From positions 124,001 to 188,000 of the forward strand of contig CAAFUN010000006.1 of NCBI GenBank assembly GCA_900766195.1: a stretch of 64,000 nucleotides of DNA. Direction: 5' to 3'. Position numbers and translations under genes: made by a program. Below are positions 26,957 to 34,467 of the stretch, in pieces. The notes under the pieces are model-generated. The model was not told the DNA's origin. It was given only the letters and a program-made list of their open reading frames with translations, and made no database searches. The stretch comes from an uncultured Bacteroides sp. (GTDB lineage Bacteria; Bacteroidota; Bacteroidia; Bacteroidales; Bacteroidaceae). Position 1 is the stretch's first letter. Every line of letters begins with the position of its first letter.

Positions 26957-27022
26957 GTTACTCATTTGGCTAACTAACGTTACTCATCTTTCTCACACTT
27001 GTTACTCAACTGAATCACAGTT
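26957..27022. repeat. Three tandem 22-bp units (GTTACTCA)
   Basis: Units start at 26957, 26979 and 27001, exactly 22 bases apart, each opening with GTTACTCA and diverging afterwards. The first unit is framed by GTTA/TAAC, and the third merges into an imperfect dyad (CTCAACTG to CAGTTGTGAG). The period equals that of the unrelated array at 5563. The spacer around it (26804-27500, about 700 bases) otherwise holds no gene that I can support. Confidence 0.6.
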
Positions 27023-27500
27023 GTGAGAAATATATAACAAACCTATCTTCTGCATAAGGAATGTGTAGCATAAACAAAAGATAAACCAATCATTGAAGAA
27101 AGAAAGACAAGGCAAACACCAGGAAAAGCGGTTCAGACAGGAAAAAGCAAAGTAAGACACCTATCTCACCCTCCAATTAAAGCTATAAATAAAACAACCC
27201 TGCTTCTGCCACAACTAAAGATCAGTTGAAATATTTCCTTTAATATTCACCGGCCTCATTTCAATTTGTCGTTAAAAGAATACCGGATAAAATTAAAACA
27301 ACCTCTAAGGTTTTTATTAGATACATGAAGGATTTACATGCTTTTTTTGTACTTTTACAGCTTGAAGAAAAGAATAATCTTCATCACCACTATAAGGATG
27401 AGGAATAAACGAAAAAATACACAACTTTCGTCCTCACCAAATGCGTTGCGGAAGAGTTTCCGACAACACCGGAGCTAAGAAAAAGAAAACAATATATAAA

Positions 27501-29216
27501 ATGACTCACAAATGGATTTATCAACCCATTACCATCGAACAGGCGGAGGAAAGCCAACAATTAGCAGCAGAACTGGGTATTAGCCCGATTCTAGGAAACT
27601 TATTGATGAAGCGAGGAATTACTCAGGCAGCAGATGCTCGAAAATTCTTTCGCCCTCAGCTTCTTGATCTGCACGATCCTTTCTTGATGAAAGATATGGA
27701 TCTAGCAGTAGAACGCCTCAACGAGGCTATGGGAAGAAAAGAAAGAATTTTGGTCTATGGAGATTATGATGTAGACGGAACTACTTCGGTAGCTCTGGTT
27801 TACAAGTTCATTCAACAGTATTATTCAAACATCGACTATTACATCCCCGATCGTTATGATGAGGGATATGGCGTATCCAGAAAAGGTGTGGATTACGCTG
27901 CCGATAGTGGTGTGAAATTAATCATAGTGTTGGATTGCGGCATTAAGGCAGTAGAAGAAATTACCTATGCCAAAGAACGTGGAATAGATTTTATAATCTG
28001 CGATCATCACGTACCCGATGATGTATTGCCACCGGCCGTAGCTATTCTTAATGCCAAACGTGCCGACAACACCTATCCTTACGAACATCTTGCAGGATGT
28101 GGTGTAGGCTTTAAGTTTATGCAGGCATTTGCTTTAAACAATGGCATAGATTTTCATCATCTTATTCCATTGTTAGACCTGGTAGCTGTTAGCATTGCCT
28201 CGGACATTGTGCCTATTATGGGTGAAAACCGCATACTGGCCTACAACGGCTTGAAGCAGTTGAACAGTAATCCCAGCGTAGGGATGAAAGCCATTATTGA
28301 TGTTTGCGGATTGAAAGATAAAGAACTTACTATCAGCGATATTGTATTTAAAATAGGCCCGCGCATCAATGCTTCGGGACGCATACAGAACGGGAAAAAG
28401 GCAGTAGACCTGCTGACGGAAAAAGACCTCTCAGTAGCATTGGAAAAGGCTAGTCAGATCAATCAGTACAACGAGACACGAAAAGATCTGGATAAGAGCA
28501 TGACAGAAGAAGCCAATCTGGTTGTATCCAATCTGGAAGGACTGGCTGATCGTCGCTCCATTGTGCTGTACAACGAAGACTGGCATAAAGGCGTTATCGG
28601 CATCGTTGCTTCCCGTCTGACAGAGCTTTACTATCGTCCGGCTGTTGTATTGACGCGTACCGATGATATGGCAACCGGTTCTGCACGTTCCGTTTCCGGT
28701 TTCGACGTTTACAAAGCTGTAGAATATTGTCGTGATCTGTTAGAAAACTTTGGAGGACATACCTATGCAGCCGGACTATCTATGAAAGTAGAAAATGTAG
28801 CAGCCTTTACGCAAAGGTTTGAAGAGTACGTTTCTCAGCACATTCTACCCGAGCAGACAAGTTCCACCATTCAAATAGATGCTGAGATAGACTTCAGAGA
28901 CATTACTCCGAAGTTTTACAGCGATTTAAAGAAGTTCAATCCTTTTGGACCGGAAAACGCCAAACCCATATTCTGCACGCGCAACGTTTACGACTACGGC
29001 ACAAGTAAAGTAGTAGGTCGCGATCAGGAGCATATCAAGCTGGAATTGGTAGACAACAAATCCAACAATGTAATGAACGGCATTGCGTTCGGACAAAGCT
29101 CGCACGTACGCTTCATCAAAACCCGTCGTTCGTTCGACATCTGTTACTCCACTGAAGAGAACACCCACAAACGCGGTGAAGTGCAGCTACAGATAGAAGA
29201 CATTAAACCGGATTAA
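27501..29216 (+). CDS. recJ: Single-stranded-DNA-specific exonuclease RecJ
   Basis: A 571-aa DHH-family 5'-3' exonuclease acting in RecF-pathway recombination and mismatch and base-excision repair. The start is the ATG at 27501 (MTHKWIYQPITIE); the frame from 27441 adds 20 residues without a good site. Motifs are VYGDYDVDGTTSV (about 86), LDCGIK, ICDHHVPDD (about 167), the ARINASGRI-type GPRINASGRIQNGKKAV, DHHA1 SARSVSGFDVYKAVEY and FGGHTYAAGLSM, and a C-terminal OB domain with FNPFGPENAKPIF. It is followed by a long repeat block and then recQ, its functional partner in the RecF pathway. Confidence 0.95.
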   Translation: MTHKWIYQPITIEQAEESQQLAAELGISPILGNLLMKRGITQAADARKFFRPQLLDLHDPFLMKDMDLAVERLNEAMGRKERILVYGDYDVDGTTSVALVYKFIQQYYSNIDYYIPDRYDEGYGVSRKGVDYAADSGVKLIIVLDCGIKAVEEITYAKERGIDFIICDHHVPDDVLPPAVAILNAKRADNTYPYEHLAGCGVGFKFMQAFALNNGIDFHHLIPLLDLVAVSIASDIVPIMGENRILAYNGLKQLNSNPSVGMKAIIDVCGLKDKELTISDIVFKIGPRINASGRIQNGKKAVDLLTEKDLSVALEKASQINQYNETRKDLDKSMTEEANLVVSNLEGLADRRSIVLYNEDWHKGVIGIVASRLTELYYRPAVVLTRTDDMATGSARSVSGFDVYKAVEYCRDLLENFGGHTYAAGLSMKVENVAAFTQRFEEYVSQHILPEQTSSTIQIDAEIDFRDITPKFYSDLKKFNPFGPENAKPIFCTRNVYDYGTSKVVGRDQEHIKLELVDNKSNNVMNGIAFGQSSHVRFIKTRRSFDICYSTEENTHKRGEVQLQIEDIKPD

Positions 29217-29290
29217 TTCCGGAGAAAAGGGCAAAAAGAGATAAGCCGTTAATAATATTGCATATAGCAGACTAATAACGGCACTGTAGG

Positions 29291-29652
29291 AAAAGAGGCA
29301 AAAGCAAGCGTTCACCAAAGAGGCACGAAGCAAAGAAGCAAAGTGCAATGAAGCAGAAAGACTGCAGCAAAGGCAAAAAATAGGTGAAGAAGAAGCGATA
29401 AGCCCCAACAGTGCAACAAGAAAGGAGCAAAAGCAAGCGTTTATAAAAGAAGGAAAAGCAAAGAAAGCAAAGTGCATTGAAGCAGAAAGACTGTTGCAGC
29501 GACAGGAAGAGAAAAGTGAAGAAACGATGAACCTTAATGGTGTAATAGGAAAAGAAACAAAAGCAAGCGTTCATCAAAGAAGCACGAAGTAGAGAAAGCT
29601 TAGTACAGTAAGGCAGAAAAACTGTTGCAAAGACAGAAAGGAAAGAGAAAAA
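29291..29652. repeat. About 130-bp degenerate tandem repeat, three units
   Basis: Three imperfect units recur with AAGCAAGCG at 29302, 29431 and 29561 (spacing 129 and 130). Each continues with GAAGCA/AAGTGCA, then GCAGAAAGACTG, and closes with AAGAAGCGAT- or GAAACGATGAACC-like sequence. Minus-strand reading frames across the block stay open only because the repeat is purine-rich on the plus strand. The period is not a multiple of three and the frames change, so it looks non-coding. Confidence 0.6.
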
Positions 29653-29865
29653 GAAGCGATGAACCTCAACGATGAAGCGTGAAGCGAACGAGTGGAGTGA
29701 AGCGTAAAAAGAGGCGAACTGTTTGAGCGAAGCGAGTTTTCGCCTCTTAGCGAAACAGAGCGAATGAGTAGCGGAATCGTTGCAGTTCTTGACTTTTTCT
29801 TTTGATACCTTTTCTTTTGCGTCAAGGCAAAAGAAAAGTATAAAGCATAACAAGGAAATAAAGAA
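29653..29865. repeat. 213-bp direct repeat, copy A
   Basis: About 96% identical to copy B 220 bases downstream. It contains two strong hairpins: AAGAGGCGAA (29709-29718) with TTCGCCTCTT (29739-29748), and CTTTTCTTTTGC (29809-29820) with GCAAAAGAAAAG (29827-29838). Confidence 0.85.
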
Positions 29866-29872
29866 AAGAGAA

Positions 29873-30085
29873 GAAACGATGAACCTCAACGATGCAGCGT
29901 AAAGCGAACGAGTGGAGTGAAGCGTAAAAAGAGGCGAACTGTTTGAGCAAAGCGAGTTTTCGCCTCTTAGCGAAACAAAGCGAATGAGTAGCGGAATCGT
30001 TGCAGTTCTTGACCTTTTCTTTTGATATCTTTTCTTTTGCGTCAAGGCAAAAGAAAAGTATAAAGCATAACAAGGAATTAAAGAA
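29873..30085. repeat. 213-bp direct repeat, copy B, abutting recQ
   Basis: Second copy of the 213-bp unit with the same two hairpins, offset by 220 bases (arms 29929-29938/29959-29968 and 30029-30040/30047-30058). About eight substitutions separate the copies. Its tail supplies AAGGA 11 bases before the recQ GTG codon, so the repeat appears to provide the recQ ribosome site. Confidence 0.85.
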
Positions 30086-31975
30086 GTGTACAAAGAAATC
30101 TTAAAACAATATTGGGGATATGATCACTTCCGCGATCTGCAGGAAGAAATCATCACCAGTATCGGTGAAGGAAAAGATACACTGGGGTTAATGCCCACAG
30201 GAGGAGGCAAATCCATCACGTTCCAAGTGCCGGCACTTGCCAAAGACGGCTTATGCCTTGTAGTCACACCGCTCATCGCTTTGATGAAAGATCAGGTGCA
30301 AAACCTACGTAAGCGTGGTATAAAAGCCCTTGCCATCTACTCCGGCATGACCCGTCAAGAAATCATCATCGCACTAGAGAACTGCATCTTTGGTAATTAC
30401 AAATTCCTTTATATATCTCCCGAACGGCTGGATACTGAAATCTTTCGTGCCAAACTGCCTAAGATAAAAGTCAGCATGATAACCGTGGACGAGAGTCACT
30501 GCATCTCGCAATGGGGATATGACTTCCGTCCTGCCTACCTTAAAATAGCAGACATCCGGCTGTTGCTTCCGGATGTTCCCGTACTGGCACTGACTGCTAC
30601 TGCCACCCCGCAAGTGGTGAAAGACATACAAGAGCGGCTTCACTTCAAACAGGAGAATGTATTCTCCATGAGTTTTGAACGCAAAAACCTGGCCTATATC
30701 GTACGGAAGACAGAAAATAAAACCGGAGAACTTCTCCACATTTTGCATAGCATCCCTGGCAGCGCTATTATCTATGTGCGCAACCGCCGCCGTACGAAAG
30801 AGATCACCGAACTGCTGAATAACGAAGACATCACTGCCGATTTCTATCATGCGGGACTGGACAACGCCACCAAAGATATCCGCCAACACCGATGGCAAAC
30901 AGGCGAAAGTCGGGTAATGGTATCTACCAATGCCTTTGGAATGGGCATCGACAAGCCGGATGTACGCTTGGTTGTCCACCTCGATCTGCCCGATTCTCTC
31001 GAAGCATACTTTCAGGAAGCAGGACGTGCAGGACGTGATGGCGCAAAGGCCTATGCCGTCATTCTCTATTCAAAATCCGATAAGACCACGCTGAATAAGC
31101 GCATACCCGATACCTTCCCCGATAAAGAGTATATCATACAGGTATATGAACACCTGCAATATTATTATCAAATGGCTATGGGAGACGGACAGGACTGTGT
31201 TCGCGAATTCAATATAGAAGATTTCTGCCGCAAGTTCAAATACTTTCCCGTACCGGTAGATAGCGCGTTGAAGATACTCACACAAGCGGGGTATCTGGAA
31301 TATACCGACGAGCAGGATAATGCCTCGCGCCTATTATTCACCGTTCATCGTGACGAATTGTATAAGCTACATGGTCTGGGAGAAGATGCCGACAAGCTCA
31401 TTCAAGTCACGCTACGCTCCTACACCGGCCTATTCACCGACTATACGTTTATCAATGAAAATTCGCTGGCCGTACGCAGCGGACTCACCCATGCACAAGT
31501 GTACGACATCTTCATCCGCTTATCCAAACTACGGATAATAGATTATATCCCTCAGAAGAAGACACCTTATATAATATATACCCGCGAGCGTGTGGACTCC
31601 ACACAACTCCATATCTCCCAGAGCGTTTATGAAGAGCGCAAAGAACGTTACAAAAAGCGTATTCAGGCCATGATAGACTATGTCACTACCGACACAGTTT
31701 GCCGTAGCCGAATGCTGCTCCGCTACTTCGGCGAGAAGAATGAACACAACTGCGGAGTATGTGACACTTGCTTGAGTCGTCTTCATCATGAAAAGGATGA
31801 TACTTTTGTAAAAGATATAAAGAAGAGAATCCTCGTACTAATGGAGGAAAAGCCGTGCACCCCTGCCGATATAGCCACTCAACTGCAGGAAGACAAGAAT
31901 ATTGTGACACAAGCCATCCGCGAGCTATTGGAAGAGCACAAACTAAAGTCCGAAAATGGACTTCTTCTAAAATGA
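30086..31975 (+). CDS. recQ: ATP-dependent DNA helicase RecQ
   Basis: A 629-aa superfamily-2 helicase. Motif 0 is YWGYDHFRDLQEEII, Walker A LMPTGGGKSITFQ (about 37), then TPLIALMKDQ, the DEAH-type box VDESHCISQWGYDFRPAYL (about 133), LTATATPQV and motif VI QEAGRAGRDG. Beyond the helicase core a winged-helix region is followed by a four-Cys cluster near 530-570 (CRSRMLL, then CGVCDTC). This places the zinc-type cluster later than in E. coli RecQ. No HRDC domain is evident, and the last ~60 residues look like another winged helix. The start is GTG at 30086, directly after repeat copy B. Confidence 0.93.
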   Translation: MYKEILKQYWGYDHFRDLQEEIITSIGEGKDTLGLMPTGGGKSITFQVPALAKDGLCLVVTPLIALMKDQVQNLRKRGIKALAIYSGMTRQEIIIALENCIFGNYKFLYISPERLDTEIFRAKLPKIKVSMITVDESHCISQWGYDFRPAYLKIADIRLLLPDVPVLALTATATPQVVKDIQERLHFKQENVFSMSFERKNLAYIVRKTENKTGELLHILHSIPGSAIIYVRNRRRTKEITELLNNEDITADFYHAGLDNATKDIRQHRWQTGESRVMVSTNAFGMGIDKPDVRLVVHLDLPDSLEAYFQEAGRAGRDGAKAYAVILYSKSDKTTLNKRIPDTFPDKEYIIQVYEHLQYYYQMAMGDGQDCVREFNIEDFCRKFKYFPVPVDSALKILTQAGYLEYTDEQDNASRLLFTVHRDELYKLHGLGEDADKLIQVTLRSYTGLFTDYTFINENSLAVRSGLTHAQVYDIFIRLSKLRIIDYIPQKKTPYIIYTRERVDSTQLHISQSVYEERKERYKKRIQAMIDYVTTDTVCRSRMLLRYFGEKNEHNCGVCDTCLSRLHHEKDDTFVKDIKKRILVLMEEKPCTPADIATQLQEDKNIVTQAIRELLEEHKLKSENGLLLK

Positions 31976-32119
31976 AGCACTGCAAACCGTAATTACTATA
32001 CCCACCTTGCAACTCGTCAACAAGAAAAACGAACATACAGTATCGAATATCAACCGACATAAACACCACTTCCAGATACAACATAACTGTAACACAAGAT
32101 AAAAATTTCGCAACTCCTG

Positions 32120-32150
32120 TTGTGTAATAAAAAAAAATGCAGTTCTTTTG
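32120..32150 (+). promoter_or_regulatory. Candidate promoter for the 50-aa peptide/TPR pair
   Basis: TTGTG (32120-32124) resembles the -33 TTTG, and TTCTTTTG (32143-32150) resembles TAnnTTTG, at about the expected spacing. It lies 40 bases before the ATG at 32191. Confidence 0.35.
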
Positions 32151-32190
32151 TAGAAATAACATCAGAGAAGCACTTGTATTCTAAATTCGA

Positions 32191-32343
32191 ATGAAAACAA
32201 AATATTATTTCTTAGCTGCCTTAATAATCCTTCTGTTGCTATTCGTAGCCTGCTATTTCTCTTACCAAGCAGGTAAAAAAGCAGCAGAAAGAGATAAACA
32301 AATGGAGACAGAAAAAATCATAGGAGAAGTGTTTAATAAATAA
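32191..32343 (+). CDS. 50-aa single-pass membrane peptide
   Basis: An unlisted short frame: ATG at 32191, stop TAA at 32341-32343. The peptide starts MKTKYYFLAALIILLLLF, reaches VAC at residues 19-21 (a possible lipobox-like end) and then becomes highly charged (KKAAERDKQMETEK). It is a membrane or lipoprotein micropeptide with a cytoplasmic-like helical tail. It starts 40 bases after a promoter-like site and 37 bases before the TPR protein, so the two probably share a transcript. Function is unknown. Confidence 0.55.
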   Translation: MKTKYYFLAALIILLLLFVACYFSYQAGKKAAERDKQMETEKIIGEVFNK

Positions 32344-32380
32344 GATAGAGCAAACTTACATATACTAAAAAGAAAACATT

Positions 32381-33343
32381 ATGGGCTTTTTGAAATCGCT
32401 ATTCTCTACAGGAAAACAGAATAATACAGAAGACAACAATCAGAAAAATACTCAGAAAAACTTCGAGATATTTAAGTATGACGGCATGCGTGCACAACGC
32501 ATTGGACAGATAGACTATGCCATCAAATGCTTTAAAGAAGCATTAAACCTTCAAAAGGACTTTGAAACGATGAACTATCTGAGCCAAACTTACATACAGA
32601 AAGGAGAACTTGAACCGGCTCGTGAGCTTCTCCAACAAATGTTGGAAACTGACCCCGAACACATTGACACATATCTTGTATTAGCCAATGTCTGCTTCGT
32701 GCAGGAAGACTATCAGGCAATGGTCGAAAATGCCCGTAAAGCCATTGAACTAAATAAAGAGAATGCCACAGCATACTATCTGGAAGGGAAGGCAGAACAT
32801 AAATTGGATAATGACCTCATGTCCATTGCCGGACTAACAAAAGCCATTGCATTGAAAAGCAATTATACCGAAGCTCTTTTACTTAGAGCAGAGATTTTAT
32901 TAAAATTGAAACAATATCAGGAAGCTTCGGAAGATATTAAAGCAATTCTGCAGGAAAATGCCGAAGATGAGAATGCCCTTCTATTGCAGGGAGAATTGGA
33001 AGAGGCAACTGGAAAAGAAGATGAAGCGGAAAAGAATTACCTGTCTGTTACTGAATTGAATCCATTTAACGAACAAGCATATCTACATCTGGGTCAGCTT
33101 TATATCGGTCAGAAGAAGTTGGCAGAGGCCATCGAGCTTTTTAATGAAGCCATTGATCTGAATCCTAACTTTGCTCAAGCCTATCATGAACGCGGACGCG
33201 CCAAGCTGTTGAACGGCGACAAAGAAGGTTCGGTAGAAGACATGAAGAAATCACTCGAACTAAACCCTAAAGAGAATGAAAATCTAACCGGTAAGTTTGA
33301 GAATATGGGAAGCAAACCCGAAACAATACCCGGAATATTTTAG
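32381..33343 (+). CDS. Tetratricopeptide-repeat protein
   Basis: A 320-aa soluble protein made almost wholly of TPR units (about seven). Clear examples are AQRIGQIDYAIKCFKEALNL, ELEPARELLQQMLETDPEH and AIELFNEAIDLNPNFAQAYH. The N-terminus (MGFLKSLFSTGKQNN) is a short amphipathic segment and not an obvious signal peptide. TPR proteins are scaffolds, and no partner is indicated. It lies 37 bases after the 50-aa membrane peptide and is convergent with hemolysin III (8-base gap). Confidence 0.8.
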   Translation: MGFLKSLFSTGKQNNTEDNNQKNTQKNFEIFKYDGMRAQRIGQIDYAIKCFKEALNLQKDFETMNYLSQTYIQKGELEPARELLQQMLETDPEHIDTYLVLANVCFVQEDYQAMVENARKAIELNKENATAYYLEGKAEHKLDNDLMSIAGLTKAIALKSNYTEALLLRAEILLKLKQYQEASEDIKAILQENAEDENALLLQGELEEATGKEDEAEKNYLSVTELNPFNEQAYLHLGQLYIGQKKLAEAIELFNEAIDLNPNFAQAYHERGRAKLLNGDKEGSVEDMKKSLELNPKENENLTGKFENMGSKPETIPGIF

Positions 33344-33351
33344 CATTCCGG

Positions 33352-34008
33352 CTACAGAATGATATAAATGGCTATAATGTGACACACGCTACCTCCTAGA
33401 ACAAAGAGATGAAACACTGTGTGCATATACTTTTGTCGTGCCAATGAATAGAATACTGCACCTACAATGTAAGATACACCACCACCAATAAGCCAATATA
33501 GAGCACTTATCTGGTCTGCCCTACCCAATACTTCAATCAGAGGTTTGAGAGCGATCAGTATGGTACAGCCCATTGCTACATAACAGACTGTTTCCGTATA
33601 ACTGTGCTCAAGTGATTTTCTGAAACTGACCAATACTCCGGCAATAGCGGCAAGCCATACAAAAGAGAACAATGTCCATCCCCATGCTCCTTCCATCCTT
33701 AAAGGAATTAAAGTAAAAGGAGTATATGTACCAGCAATATGCACGTAAATTAAGGCATGATCTAACTTCTGCAGTTTTTGTTTCCAACGTCCATCTTCCT
33801 TACTTCCATGATATGCTGTTGACACTACATAGCAAGACAACATGCCAAACAAGTATATCAGCACACTACCCACTTCCCAAGGACCACCTCCGGCAAATGC
33901 CTTACTAAGTAGCACCCAAGCTGCAGCAACTCCCAACAAAATGCCAAACGCATGGGATAGTGTATTTGCCCATTCCTCTCCGTCTGTGTATACTCTTGCT
34001 CTATTCAT
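33352..34008 (-). CDS. Hemolysin III / PAQR-family membrane protein
   Basis: A 218-aa seven-helix protein. Conserved metal-site motifs of the HlyIII/YqfA family are present: EEWANTLSHAFGI near the N-terminus, STAYHGSKEDGRWKQKLQ, LDHALIYVHIAGTYTPF and the final VFHLFVLGGSVCHIIAIY. The family may act as metal-dependent hydrolases or regulators of membrane homeostasis. The haemolysin name is historical. The ATG at 34008 opens onto a 460-base spacer. Confidence 0.88.
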   Translation of the reverse strand: MNRARVYTDGEEWANTLSHAFGILLGVAAAWVLLSKAFAGGGPWEVGSVLIYLFGMLSCYVVSTAYHGSKEDGRWKQKLQKLDHALIYVHIAGTYTPFTLIPLRMEGAWGWTLFSFVWLAAIAGVLVSFRKSLEHSYTETVCYVAMGCTILIALKPLIEVLGRADQISALYWLIGGGVSYIVGAVFYSLARQKYMHTVFHLFVLGGSVCHIIAIYIIL

Positions 34009-34150
34009 AAAAGTTTTTTTTTATCAGTAATAAGAAGCTTTACTTTAGATATACCTATCACTACCGAGAAACAAATATAGACTTTTTATCAAGAGAGAAC
34101 GATATCTTGCACATATTTCATGAAAAAGAAAAAAATAAGATAAATAACAG

Positions 34151-34303
34151 CTATTTCACTTTAATATTATCAGGCATTTGATACATAGTGGGTAAGTCTT
34201 TGCTGAAATAAGTCAACGAACTAGCATAGAACTTATTAAAGTCCGCCTCAGAGGCATGCCTATCCCAGCTATAAGCTGACATCTCGCATACAGCAATAGA
34301 AAT
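34151..34303 (-). pseudogene. C-terminal gene remnant, 50 codons, no start
   Basis: The minus strand has an open frame ending in TAG at 34151-34153, cut upstream by two consecutive TAA codons. Its product reads like real protein (AYSWDRHASEADFNKFYASS, then YFSKDLPTMYQMPDN) and has no start codon. It is probably the tail of a lost gene beside the PUL. I do not recognise the family. The rest of the 34009-34467 spacer shows nothing. Confidence 0.45.
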
Positions 34304-34467
34304 TTATTACATCTGTGTTTTCATTTATAGAACATCTACTTTTTATCACAGAGTAAGATAAGAGGTAGAAAATCTATTGAATATTTGATCAAAACGTTGT
34401 AAGCTTAAGTAAGATATAATAATCCTGCTTAAATTAAAGCGCAATGCATATCTATATCTACAATAAA

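Noticed and set aside
29272..30093. Long minus-strand reading frames (up to 273 codons) across the recJ-recQ spacer
   Set aside because: They read through tandem repeats of 130 and 220 bases, neither a multiple of three, and the same repeat is read in different frames in overlapping ORFs. Composition is low-complexity (F/S/L-rich). Non-coding repeat DNA is the better explanation.
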